Assembly: GCA_048772705.1 (NCBI GenBank)
Contig: JBLWGC010000035.1
Location: 248,001 to 312,000 of the forward strand
Source of the DNA: Leidyana gryllorum EB-2025a
Taxonomy: Eukaryota > Apicomplexa
Length of the DNA stretch: 64,000 bases
Direction of reading: 5' to 3'
Below the pieces are notes generated by a model that did not search any database, was not told the DNA's origin, and saw nothing but the letters and a program-made list of their open reading frames with translations. Positions 32,163 to 44,164 of this stretch are shown piece after piece; position 1 is the first letter of the stretch, and each line of letters starts with the position of its first letter. Position numbers and translations under genes: made by a program.

Positions 32163-34440
32163 ATGTGGTGGACCCAACTGTTGTCAATTGCTTTGCTTTC
32201 GGCAAGGAGGTCATCGGCTCTCGAGTTTGACTCGAGAGCACTCATCACTTGGGTCAACCCACTGACTCGAAATGCCGTGCTCCAAGTTCGGGTCACCAAC
32301 AGAGACGCAGAACCGATCGACGTAGCACTCAGCTTCAATCAGACATTCCCGTCAGACGCTACCGCCATTCCTTCCCCAGGATCGTCTGTTCTCGCTGCGA
32401 GTGCTATGCAGTTCAACATCAGAACTGATCTGGACAAACATCGCCCTTCAGCCGTCGATGCACTCTTCTTGAAAAGTCGCAGCACAGCACCAAAAACACT
32501 GATTATCCCCATCGCAGAAAACAAGGAGGAGATTGCCAGATATGCTGCCAGAATTGTCGAGTGTCTCAAGGAACACGGACCCGCCTGTGCCTACACAGCC
32601 TGGAGAGCTGAATCTGAATGCCGCCCCAATGTCCGTATAATGAGACACGTCGGACTGATCGCCCTGGATTATGGACATATCTTGGCAAAGTGCACTCCGG
32701 AAGACGTCGGAGCTGATGTAGCTTTCCTGTCCAAATACTTCACAGTCCTCGATGTAGAACCCGATGAGGATGAGCCTGATGACCCCATTGAAGAGATCAG
32801 TCAGTATCGCGAGGATGTCAGTCCCATCCACGCTTTCACTCGGTCAGACATGACTCCCAACGACCCCGACTATGGACTTCAGTGGTATTTGCCGTATTTG
32901 TAAGTCTCACCTCTCGCCACCAGACAGCGTGTCTCCACCGCAGGAACATCACCGAAGCTTGGAAGCTCGTTGGTGAGTGGCCCAAGACCTTCAAACCCTT
33001 CGTCGTCGTCATCGACAGTGGCGTTCACTATGATCATCCCGATCTCGCTGGCAACATATATCGGAACGAGATAGAGTACAGGGGTCTTCCCGGGGTCGAC
33101 GATGATGGGAACGGACATGTTGACGATATCTACGGTTGGGTCGCTCAAGGGGACGGCTCTTTGAAGCCCATTGATAGCACTGGGCATGGCACCCACTGTC
33201 TCGGTCTGATAGGTGCTGTTAACAATAATAACATTGGTGTATCGAGTGTGGCTGGCTCGCACGTCACCGTGGCGATGTGTCGACGCCGAAGTTGGGCAGG
33301 CGAGTCCCCGAGTTCCAACTCTCAGGAGTGCAAGAATTGGGCTATGGCTGCCGGAGCGCACTTTACCTCTAACTCGTGAGTTCGATCCACATTTGAATTA
33401 TGTCTTTCATTGCTGATGCGTAGTTACGGATCCACCTACAATTCTCCCTACGCAATTTCGAGTGCCAAGAAGAGGGTTTACAATGCGATGATGGAAGCTA
33501 AGCAAGTGTATGTGACTTCGGCGGGGAACAAAAAGACAGATTTGGGACCTCCCAAGGTTGAGGGTTATGCCTATGATGGGTGTTACAACTACCCATTCAT
33601 GGTCAATGTAGCCATGAGCACCCAGAAGGGCAAACTCGTGTCGGGTTCCAATTATGGCGAGAACTGTGTCACTTTGGGAGCGCCTGGGTACCAAATGTGG
33701 TCCACTGGCGATCCGGACAACGCGAAGGGAAAGCTGTACGTCTACAAGACCGGGACATCTATGGCAACTCCGGTGGTCGCGGGAATCCTCGCTCTGTGGC
33801 TCAATGTTAACCCCTATCTGGATGCGTATGAGCATAAACGACTTTTACGCGAGTCTATTGTACCCACTGATGGTCTCGCCCGCCCCACTACTTTGTTCGG
33901 CGGTGTCCCCAGTCCTGTGAAGGGCATTCAAATGCTGAGACCCGAGAATCTCAAACCTCAGGACGGAAGCCGATGGGACGACTACCGCTTCAACCTGCGG
34001 AGGCTGCAACCGGGGCAATCAACCATATATTATCTGCGCGGTACTGTCAGTGATCCCAATACTGCAGTCTTGGGGGACATGGTCGCCTACAGCGTTGACC
34101 AGGCGAATAACTACAAAGTCAAAAAGTCAGTTAAGGCTATGGTCACTGTTCATCACAGTACCGAGAATCTCGATGATCTCATCGTTGATCACTTCAACCC
34201 CGATTGGGATGGTGTTGTCACCAGCACAACTACACCCTGGCCAGATGTTGTCGATACGCCGTCGGGGGGCGTGGATGGCACCATCACGGAACCGGCTGAA
34301 TCTGGTGAGTGACAGAGGCGTCGTGACACCCCTATGTAACTCCTATTTCAGGTATTGACGGCAAAGAGGTCCTTTCATCTTCCACAAAAGTCTCGGTGGT
34401 CATTATGGCCGCATGGCTCTTCAAGGAGTTGATCTTCTGA
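32163..34440 (+). CDS. Subtilisin-like serine protease S3 with hydrophobic C-terminal exon
   Basis: Four exons, 32163-32899, 32944-33375 (432 nt), 33424-34304 and 34352-34440, give 712 residues. The first three match the array. The extra fourth exon supplies a Ser-rich segment then the hydrophobic end SVVIMAAWLFKELIF, as expected for a GPI-attachment or membrane-anchor signal. Without splicing, the third exon would end seven residues later at 34312. Triad: Asp in VIDSGV, His in GHGTH, Ser in GTSMATP; oxyanion Asn in TSAGN. The start at 32163 gives a signal peptide and lies 16 nt after the conserved GCATGT box. Likely extracellular and cell-surface attached. Confidence 0.9.
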
Positions 34441-34785
34441 GCATCAACAGATTAAACCTCGCCACACCTGTGATGATGATTTACTCCTACTGCACCAATG
34501 ATGCCAAATGTTCCTGCGAAACACCTCGATGTGTCGGTAATGTATCAATGTCATCTTCTCTGTGTTAGTTGATCGCTGTATGACGAGAGTCCGCATCATC
34601 ACGGAGCCCGCCTCTCTACACACGCGTCACTCGCATATTGGGCCAAATTCTGCAAGCTCAACAAGAGTTTTCGTGTCTCTGCGCGACGACCGAAGAGCCT
34701 CTGTGAGATTGGGAAGCCTATGAATTAGTCTGGGACGAGCCAATCATTTCCAGCCGTCTGAGGGGGGCTGCATGCCAGACTCATC
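34441..34785. other. 345-bp spacer between S3 and S4
   Basis: No gene recognised. Its end carries the G-rich/TGCATGC box described for the array at 34762-34775. Confidence 0.5.
34762..34775 (+). promoter_or_regulatory. Conserved upstream box (S4 instance)
   Basis: GGGGGGCTGCATGC, ending 10 nt before the S4 ATG. Confidence 0.5.
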
Positions 34786-36946
34786 ATGTTCCGCTTATTC
34801 ACCTTCTTGACCTTGGCTCTGCCGTTGTGCTCGTCCCTGAGCTTAGACTCTAATACACTGTGGACATGGGTGGACGAGACCACTCATCGAGCGGTACTTC
34901 AAGTCCGCGTCACCAACACCACCCCACTCCCAATCCAGGTGGCCTTGAGTTTCAACCAGACATTCGCTTCGGATGCCACGGCCGTTCCGTCACCGGGAGC
35001 GTCTGAAGCCCGAGCGGCTGCGCCTACTGTATCGGCAGAGGCCGGCTCCGACCACCCTCGGGCCATTCAAGAGCTCTTCTCGCGAGCGCGCAGCGTTGCT
35101 CCGAAATCGCTTCTGATACCCATTGCCGAAAACAAAGACCAGATCGCCAAAGTTGGCCTGAAAGTCATCAAATGCTTGTCGGAACACGGACTCGACTGTG
35201 AGTATACTGGCTGGCGAGCAGACTCGAAATGTCTACCCCACGTCCGAGTCCTTCAATACGTCGGTGTGATCATTTTGGACTATCACGCTGTGCTCGCGGA
35301 GTGTGACGAGGACGATGTCTCCTCGGACGTTGCTTTCCTCAAGAAGTTCTTCACGGTCCTGGATGTGACTTTGGATCAGCCCGGAGGTGAAGATGATGGT
35401 GAAAGTGTGATAGAAGCAGTGTCGTCACCACTGCTGACACGGAACGGAGGCCTGACAAAGGAAGTCTCTTCTGGAAGTGGTACCACTCCGAACGATCCTC
35501 TGTTCGAGAAGCAGTGGCACTTGGCGTACATGTGAGCCAAGTCATCACACTCGACGTCTCACCACTCATCTCTCATTCTTTATCGCAGGAACATTAGTGA
35601 GGCTTGGGCAGAAATTGGTGAATGGCCCAAGAACTTTAAGCCTTTGATCGCTGTCATCGACAGTGGGGTCGAATATGACCATCCTGACCTGCAACAGAAT
35701 CTATGGCGAAATGATGCAGAGTACTTTGGACAGAAGGGTGTGGATGACGATGGCAACGGCTATGTTGACGATATCTATGGATGGGTGGCTGGCAGTGATG
35801 GATCTCGGCATCCAGCTGACTTCAATGGTCATGGAACCCACTGTTTGGGCATTATATCCGCCACTCCCAACAATGGATTGGGAGTCTCGAGTGTGGCGGG
35901 GCCGAACGTGGTGACAGCGGTATGTAGACGGCGAGACTGGAGTGGGGGATCCACTCAAGGGAACAATTCTGAGTGTCGAGACTTTGCCTTAGCCATCAAG
36001 GCCCACATCGTGTCAAATTCGTAAGCTACCCAGACACGTCTGTCGTCATACTCTCGTCAGCTATGGAGTCTTTTCCGAGATGTCCATGGGTCTTGTGGAT
36101 GTTACCCGAAGGGTAATGGACGCAGCCCTGAAGGCCAATCAGTTATATTTGGGATCCGCTGGGAACGAGAAGAGTAGTTTTGGGCCGCCGGGAACTCCAG
36201 CGTTTGCTTACGACTCTTGTTGGAACTATCCAAATTGGGTCAGTGTGGTTAACATTGACAATGAGGAGAAGGTTTACAGATCCAGCAATTACGGAGAAAA
36301 CTGTGCCACTCTGGGAGCCCCAGGCCGCAAGATTCTGGCAACAGGCGATACCGCTTATAATGATGAATTCGCCTACAAGACTGGCACCTCCATGGCAGCC
36401 CCAATTGTGGCTGGTGTTGTGGCTCTGTGGCTGAATGTTAATCCATTCCTCGATGCGTTCGAAGCCAAACGTCTACTGAGAGAGACCATTGTGCCTCTGC
36501 CTTCGCTCGCTCGACCCGTGACCCTTTTTGGCGGAGTGCCAAATGCGGTCGCAGGGATCAGATTGCTCCGCCCTGAGATCCTAAAACCGGCGGGGGGTTT
36601 GAGGTGGGATGATTATCGCTTCAATCTGCGCGAGCTCCAGCCCGGACAATCGACCATTTATTCACTGGAGGGCGAAGTTCACGACAGTCATCATGCAAGA
36701 ATTGGGAATATCGTTGCTTACAGCGCAGATCGCTACAACAACTATGTTGTGCAAAGCCGTGTCTCCGCTGATGTGATTGTTCATCACACTAGCGACAATC
36801 TCGAAGGTCTTTGTGTAGACCATTTCAATCCAAACTGGGATGGCGTGATGACTAGCAGCACAACTTGGGCACCGAGTGGCGCTGCGGCCACCATCTCGGC
36901 AGCTTTGACTCTGATGGTATCAGCCATCATCTTTGCGGTCCTCTAA
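34786..36946 (+). CDS. Subtilisin-like serine protease S4
   Basis: Exons 34786-35531, 35589-36020 (432 nt) and 36061-36946 give 687 residues. Signal peptide MFRLFTFLTLALPLCSS. The triad is intact: Asp in VIDSGV, His in GHGTH, Ser in GTSMAAP; oxyanion Asn in GSAGN. From here on the array uses SMAAP-type serine motifs and an HLAYM/HLPYM junction instead of HLQYL, so S4-S6 form a subgroup. The C-terminus after HFNPNWDGV is a short Ser/Thr linker plus a hydrophobic run (ALTLMVSAIIFAVL) at the very end, consistent with a GPI signal. The box ends 10 nt before the ATG rather than 16. Confidence 0.92.
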
Positions 36947-36991
36947 ACGAAGGCTACCGGTGTCGAAAGGAGTCGGCAGACCTCCCGACGT

Positions 36992-37007
36992 TGTGGGCTC
37001 CGCATGC
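36992..37007 (+). promoter_or_regulatory. Conserved upstream box of the subtilase array (S5 instance)
   Basis: A G-rich run followed by GCATGC; the last base lies 16 nt before the S5 ATG. Sister instances precede S3, S4, S6 and S7 and are listed separately. Function unknown. Confidence 0.5.
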
Positions 37008-37023
37008 ATGATTCTGTGCCGGG

Positions 37024-39298
37024 ATGATCGGCTGGAAACCACTGGCATATCTGTCTCTCCTCCTGGTGTGTGCGAGCGCACAGACCCTCGACAACACGAA
37101 ACTGCTGACATGGGTCAATCCCACGACTCGAAAGGCTCAGTTGCAAGTCCGCGTCACGAACACGTCGGATAGGAAGATTGATGTGGCTCTCAGCTTCAAT
37201 CAAACCTTCTCCACAGACGCGACTGCAGTTCCTTCTCCTGGCGCGTCTTCCGCCCCTCGGTCATCGCTTTCGGAAGATTCTGCTCGGCAGTCGGATCATT
37301 CAGCGGTCATTCAAGGCTTATTGAAACGTACGCGGAGTGACGAGCCAAAGTCTCTCATAATCCCGATTGCCGAGAATCGGGATCAGATCGATCTCATCGC
37401 CTCCACAGTCAAGAAGTGTATCGAAGAACATGACTCCAGTTGAAGACATGAGTCTTGAAGGCCCCAGTCAAAGTGTCTGCCCAGAATAAGGATTCTACGA
37501 TTCGTTGGCCTCGTTGTCCTGGACTATGCCAATTGTCTTGACAGAGTGTACGGAAGATGACATTGCGGCCGACATTGCGTATTTGCAGAAAGCTTTCACA
37601 CTTCAGGCCGTGGAACTGGATGAACCGGGCGACGAAGATGATGTGCCCGTGCAAGTCGAGCCAGCAACACCTGAATTAGACGCACAAGCCGCGGAGACGG
37701 CAGCAAAGTTCTCGAGTGGAAAGTCAGTCGCAACTCCGAACGACGAGTATTATTCGCGCCAATGGCATCTACCCTACATGTAAGTGAACGTTGCGAAAGC
37801 CTTTCCGATCTTCACGTTTCTCTGCAGGAACATCAGCGAAGCGTGGGCTGAGATTGGCACTTGGCCTAAGAACTTCAAACCAGTGATTGTGGTCATTGAC
37901 AGTGGAGTGGTTTATGATCATCCTGATCTACAGCAGAACCTCTGGCGGAATGAAGTTGAGTATAACGGGCGACCCGGTGTCGATGACGACGGGAATGGTT
38001 ACGTCGATGACATCTACGGCTGGGCGGTCACCTCCGGTGGATCGAACAAACCTGCTGACCACAGTGGACATGGTACTGTTTGTTTGGGTACCATCAGTGC
38101 GACCCCCAACAACCGAATCGGCGTGTCAAGCATAGCTGGACCCAATGTTGTGACCGCTATTTGTCGCCGACGAAACTCGAGCGGGGCTACCAGCTCCGCC
38201 TACAATGCGGAATGTAGAGACTTTGGTCTCGCCATCAAAGCACACATCGCCTCCCAATCGTGAGTCTTTGCCGCCCTCCTTCGAGTGAATCAAATCTTCC
38301 TTTAGATACGGACGGTGGGCCGCGACGGCAGAGACAATCTCCACAACCACCAGACGAAGTTATGATGCACTTCTTCAGGCCAAGCAGCTCATATTGAACT
38401 CTGCTGGAAATGCGTCAGGTGCAATGGGGCCCCCGGGTACTCCCGGCTTCGCTTACCCCTCGTGCTACAATTATCCCAATTTCGTCGATGTGGTGAATAT
38501 GATGGAGGACGAGACGCTGCATGAGACGAGTAATTACGGCGAGAACTGTGCAACGCTGGGAGCTCCCGGCACACGAATCTATGTACGGGTAGCGTCGAAC
38601 ACCACGGGTCGGAGTATGCGTATCGATCAGGAACCTCATTGTCAGCCCCCTTAGTGGCTGGGGTCGTGGCTCTGTGGTTGAATGTGCATCCGTATCTGGA
38701 TGCTTTTGAGTCCAAACGGCTGCTGAGAGAGTCTATTGTGCCGCTGAGAGCACTTGCCCGACCTGTCACACTCTTTGGAGGGGTGCCTAACCCGGTGGCT
38801 GGCATCAGATTGCTTCGGCCTCAGAGCTTGAAGCCGGCGGACGGAAAGCGATGGGACGATTACCGATTGGATTTGAGGAGTCTCCAACCGGGAGAGTCGA
38901 CAACTTATATCTTAGATGGCCAAGTAGCTCAGTCGGATGGCACACGTCTTGGGAACATTGTGGCCTACAGTGTCGACTTTGCGGATAATTACGCTGTATT
39001 GGGTCAGTCATCGGCTGATGTGATTGTTCATCACAACTCGAGTGATGAGGATCTCACCTCTGATCACTTCAACCCCGACTGGGATGGTGTGAGAACTACG
39101 ACCACTACGCGAGCTACAACAGGCGGTGGGTCTGGGGTTTACCCGACTGGGGGAGGGTCGACGTCGACGTCGGAGTCGGAGTTTACGTCGGAGTCAACAC
39201 TGGGTTCAGACGAGGACAATGCTGTGACTTCATACTTATCGATAGCAGCGATGTCGCTGGTTCTGCCGCTATCTTTGATCTTTCTCCATATGCGTTGA
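37024..39298 (+). pseudogene. Subtilisin-like protease S5, pseudogene
   Basis: The three-exon layout is recognisable: 37024-37779, 37828-38259 (432 nt) and 38306-39298. It is broken at four places. Two in-frame TGA codons lie at 37441-37443 and 37456-37458, where relatives have Cys and Trp. A one-base insertion is near 37533, in the segment after LVVLDYAN. A one-base deletion is near 38583, before the EYAYRSGTS serine motif. The catalytic residues around the breaks are still readable, and a hydrophobic C-terminus (SLVLPLSLIF) remains. The decay is mild, so inactivation is recent. Assembly error cannot explain four independent lesions easily but could explain single-base ones. Confidence 0.88.
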
Positions 39299-39341
39299 TT
39301 GACGAGCTTTGCATCTATTCTTTGGTGTGAGCATATCGCTT

Positions 39342-39359
39342 TGTGGGGGAGTTGCATGC
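39342..39359 (+). promoter_or_regulatory. Conserved upstream box (S6 instance)
   Basis: TGTGGGGGAGTTGCATGC, ending 16 nt before the S6 ATG. Confidence 0.55.
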
Positions 39360-39375
39360 CCGTATTGTTGCAGCA

Positions 39376-41691
39376 ATGACAGGCTGGCGTCTCTTGGCTC
39401 TTATATCGTGCATCGTGATTGCAGCAGCCCAGCGGTTCGACAACACAAGACTTTTGGCTTGGGTTGACTCCCGAACGCGTCGAGCTGTGCTGCAAGTCCG
39501 TGTCACCAACACTCTGAGTCACAAAATCAACGTTGCCTTGAGCTTCAATCAAACCTTCTCCACTGATGCCACAGCTATCCCGTCTCCAGGGACGTCTGCA
39601 GCGAGATCGGCAGCTCCAACAGTGTCAGCTGAAGCAAACTCTGAATATCCTTCAGCGATTGGGAGTTTGTTTAAGGCTACTCGAGGAGAAGGCCGACAGA
39701 CTCTGCTGATTCCCATCGCCGAAAACAAGGATCAGATCGCTCGGGTTGGTCCTTCGGTAGCCAACTGTCTGAAAGCTCATGGAACTGAGTGCGAATATAT
39801 CGCTTGGAGACGCAACTCCAAGTGCTTTCCTGACGTCAGGGTGCTTCGCCATGTGGGCATCATCATTCTCAACTACGCATCAGTCATATCAGATTGTACG
39901 GAAGAGGATGTCGCGGCTGATATTGCATACCTTCGGCGATTTTTCACCATTCTGGATGTGGCACTCGACGGACCCGGAGGCAATGACGATCTCCAAGCGC
40001 GAGTCGATCGTCCTGCGGAGTTGGCTCCCGACTCTGTTCCACTCCGTCGCTCTGTTTCACGGCCCAACGATGAACACTACTCGAAGCAGTGGCATTTGCC
40101 TTACATGTGAGGTCTCAGATGTTGTTGTTATCATTGACATGGCTGAACCACAGGAATATTAGTGAAGCCTGGGCTGAGATAGGCACATGGCCCAAGCATT
40201 TCAAGCCGTTGATTGCTGTCATTGATAGTGGCGTCCAATACGACCACCCTGATTTGCAGCAAAACTTGTGGCGAAACGATGCTGAGTACTACGGACAGAA
40301 AGGGGTTGACGATGATGGCAATGGGTATGTGGATGATATCTACGGGTGGGTCGCTCAGTCTGATGGATCGAAAATGGCTGACGAGAATGGACACGGCACC
40401 CACTGTCTGGGTATCATTAGTGCCACCCCCAACAATCACATCGGCGTGTCGAGTGTTGCTGGTCCAAACGTCAAAACAGCAATGTGCAGACGTCGGAATT
40501 GGAGCGGCAGTGGATCGCAAGCCATGAACTCAGAGTGTCGAGATTTCGCACTCGCCATTAAAGCGCACATTGCATCCAACTCGTAAGAATAGGTGTGAGA
40601 CAGTCTCCGATTGAGCCATTCTTTGCAGCTATGGTCTCGTTCAGAACTATCCAGGCTCGCTGGTCACTGTGACAAAGAATGTTATGGACGCCGCACTGCG
40701 GGCAAAACAGATCCACTTTGGCTCAGCAGGGAATGAGGGTATCAGTATGGGACCTCCTGGCAATCCGTATTATGCCTATGACTCGTGTTGGAATTACCCA
40801 AATTGGGTCAGTGTGGTCAACTTGCAGAGCAACTCGGGACTGTATCATGAGAGTAACCGAGGCGAAAACTGTGCCACTCTTGGGGCTCCTGGAACCGGAA
40901 TCCTGGCGACCGGCGATACCCATTATTGGAACCAGTACGAATACTATACGGGCACTTCCATGGCAGCTCCTCTGGTGGCGGGTATAGTGGCACTGTGGCT
41001 CAATGTAAATCCGTACCTGGATGCTTTTGAGTCCAAGCGGTTGTTGCGAGAGTCCATCGTTCCGGTGGCTTCCATAGCTCGACCCATCACTCTTTTCGGA
41101 GGCGTCCCGAGCCCCGTTGCGGGTATTAAACTTCTCCGCCCGCAGAACCTCAAACCCGCTGATGGAAAGCGATGGGACGATTACCGATTCGACTTGCGTT
41201 CCCTGGACCCTGGAGCTTCCACCATTTATTACTTGGACGGTCAAGTGTCTGAGACAGGCGAAACGAGACTGGGCAACATGGTCTCGTATGTGGTTGACTT
41301 TGACGACAACTACGCGGTTCTCAATCAGATAAGTGCCGACGTCATTGTAAAGCAAACTGAAGATAGCCTGGATGATCTCACGGTGGACCACTTCAACCCA
41401 GATTGGACCCCTGGTGCGAGCACCGAGGCGCCGACTATCCCACCGACTACTACCACCGGGGGAGGGTGGGCGACTGACCCGGCTGGCAGTACATATTGGT
41501 CGACTTATACGGTGGCAACCACTACGACAGGAGGGATTTGGGCTACTGACCCGGCGGGTAGTACATTTTGGTCCACATTCACGGACCCGCCGTCCGAGGA
41601 GGAGCCAGACAAAACTTCTGCCAAGGCTCTGACAGCAGTCACCCTTCTGACCGTATCGCTTTTTGCGTTCTTTTGTACTCTTGTGATGTGA
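39376..41691 (+). CDS. Subtilisin-like serine protease S6
   Basis: Exons 39376-40106, 40154-40582 (429 nt, one codon shorter than its paralogs) and 40629-41691 give 740 residues. Signal peptide MTGWRLLALISCIVIAAA. Triad: Asp in VIDSGV, His in GHGTH, Ser in GTSMAAP; oxyanion Asn in GSAGN. The missing codon is in the loop before the catalytic His (SKMADENGHG). A tail of about 90 residues contains two near repeats of GGxWATDPAGSTxWST, a sequence not seen in the neighbours, then a hydrophobic end (LTVSLFAFFCTLVM). The box at 39342-39359 ends exactly 16 nt before the ATG. Confidence 0.92.
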
Positions 41692-41761
41692 CCGTCATAG
41701 TCTCGTCGCCTTCTTAATGACGCTATTACGTGCGAGAGGTTATTCAAGCTGCGCTTCGCTC

Positions 41762-41780
41762 TGTGGGGGTGATTGCATGC
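41762..41780 (+). promoter_or_regulatory. Conserved upstream box (S7 instance)
   Basis: TGTGGGGGTGATTGCATGC, ending 16 nt before the S7 ATG. Confidence 0.55.
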
Positions 41781-41796
41781 TCAAGTATCTTCTGAG

Positions 41797-44080
41797 ATGA
41801 GGCTGTGCACATCATGGGGGCTTGCACTGCTGTTAACAGCATCAAAGGCACAACAGTTTGATAGTCCGCAGTTGCTCGCGTGGGTGAACCAAAGTACACG
41901 AAAAGCCGCGCTGCAAGTGCGGGTTACCAACACTGGCAGTCAAGCAATTGAGATCGCTCTCAACTTCAATCAGACCTTCAGCACTGATGCCACAGCAATT
42001 CCATCACCGGGAAATCCCCCGCCAGCGCCGCTTGCAGCTGTTGCTCAACTCGACCGGGCCTCCTTGCAGAGCAAGCGCGAGGCAGTGGTGAAGGCTTTGT
42101 TTGCCAGCGCTCGCGATACTCGACAACCCAAGACCATCATACTTCCTCTGGAAGATACCGTTGAGCAAATTGCAAAGTACGCGAGTATGACAAAGCTGTG
42201 TCTGGAACATCACGGATCGGAGTGTCCCGCCACCGCAGCCAGAATTGCGTCCAAGTGTCTGCCGAAGGTCCGTGTTATGAAACACGTTGGACTCATTGCT
42301 ATCGACTATGCCCAAGTTTTGAGTGACTGTACCCCCGAGGATGTCAATCTGGATATTGATTTCCTCTATAAGATCTTTGCTGTCAAATTTGTCGATCTCG
42401 ATGCCGAGGTGCCACTGGATAAGATCCCAAAGATCAAAACTTCTACCACTCGAGAGGCAGAGGTGGATCTGTCTTCCACCTCCCTGAGTCGGAGCACCGT
42501 GCCCATCCCCAATGACGAATTCTACAAAGAGCAATGGTTCATGCCTTACGGGTGAGTCACTTCTCCTCTCGAAGACGTATCTCAATTCTGCAGCAAAATA
42601 CCTGAGGCTTGGCAGAAGATCGGTGGGTGGCCCAAGAATTTCAAACCGGTCATTTCTGTCATTGATCATGGGATCTATTATGATCACCCCGATCTCACAG
42701 CGAATCTGTGGCTCAATCAAAAGGAACTCAATGGCATTCCCAATTTTGACGATGACGGCAATGGATATGCTGACGACATATACGGATGGGTCGCGGGTGC
42801 CGATGGATCCAAGAAGCCCACAGACTGGGATGGACACGGCACCTTCTGTTTGGGAATCATCAGTGCGGTGACGAATAATACCCGCGGTGTCGCGAGTGTA
42901 GCGGGACCCAATGTGGTGACTCCAGTGTGCAGAAGAATCGACTGGGATGGTCAGTCTACGGTGGCGAACAATGCAGAATGTCTGGATTGGTCAGTGGCAA
43001 TCGAGTCACATCTGTCATCCAACTCGTAAGTCATAAAGCCTCACGTGCCCATTTTTATCTCGCCCACACAGATATAGCATTTTCCACACCTCTCCCGTGG
43101 CGGCAAGTGATCTGAAGCGGCATGTCTACCATCGATTGTTGGGTCAGAAGCATCTCATCCTGACATCTGTGGGGAATGAGGGCACTGATTTGGGTCCTCC
43201 ATCCCCCAAAGCATATAGTTACGACGAGTGCTATAACTTTCCCAACTTTGTTGGGGTGGCCAACACTGACGAGAAAGGAGGTCTTTATGAAGAGTCCAAT
43301 TATGGAGAGAACTGTGTAACGATGGCGGCTCCAGGAACATCTCTATACACTGTATGTGATCCCTTCACGTACAACGGGTGGGACTATATCTACGCCACTG
43401 GAACCTCGCTATCCACCCCTTACATTGCTGGAGTTTTGGCTCTCTGGTTGAACGTGAACCCTTATCTCGACCTTTGGGAGCATAAGCGACTCCTGCGAGA
43501 AGCCACCATTCCTCTGTCATCTGTGGCTCGTCCCAAGACATTGTTTGGCGGCATCCCTGACGTTCTCAAGGGTATCGATTTGTTGAGACCAACAAATCTG
43601 AAGCCTGAAGATGGCAGTCGTTGGGACGATTGGCGGTTCAATCTGAGGCGACTGGAGCCCGGGCAGTTCACCATATACTATTTGGACGGCTCAGTCACCG
43701 AGAACGATGACGTCCGTCTGGGAGACATAGTGGTCTACAGCGTCGACCAAAACAACAACTACGCGGTTTTCAACTCTCGCAAAACAGAGATTCGGGTGCG
43801 TACTACCACTGGGTCCCTGGATGACCTCACCATTGACCACTTCAACCCCACTTGGGACTCTTCGTCCACAACCACAACTCTCGCCGGTGCTCAGGTCACC
43901 ACCGGCCCAGGCGGTGCCACTCAGACAAGTGGCACTTCTGCCACTGGTCCGGGGATCGGCACTGGCACTGGCACTGACGGAACAGGAGAGGGTGATGAGA
44001 CTGGCGATGAGAGTGGATGTGGTCAACTGTTCCATATTGGTGTCCTCGCTTCTCTTGTGACGGGCTATTTGCTTTGGTGA
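41797..44080 (+). CDS. Subtilisin-like serine protease S7, most divergent member
   Basis: Exons 41797-42551, 42594-43025 (432 nt) and 43072-44080 give 731 residues. Signal peptide MRLCTSWGLALLLTASKA. The triad can still be assigned, but its surroundings have changed: Asp in VIDHGI (Ser after Asp replaced by His), His in GHGTF (second His of HGTH lost), Ser in GTSLSTP; oxyanion Asn in TSVGN. The conserved prodomain phrase reads IILPLEDTVEQIA instead of LLIPIAENKDQIA. The tail is a Gly/Thr-rich linker and a hydrophobic end (IGVLASLVTGYLLW). Box at 41762-41780, 16 nt before the ATG. It closes the array, 84 bp before the Noc1 gene. Confidence 0.9.
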
Positions 44081-44164
44081 TACATTATTTGAGCGCGAAC
44101 TGCAAGATGCACTACAGTACCTCTCTCCGCGTCAAAGCGGTGTAAAAAAAAACCCGTGTTTTGC

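Noticed and set aside
37440-37470. An intron that would remove the two in-frame TGA codons of S5
   Set aside because: No GT-AG pair of normal length restores the frame and the conserved Cys/Trp segment, and no paralog has an intron there; the later single-base indels also remain.
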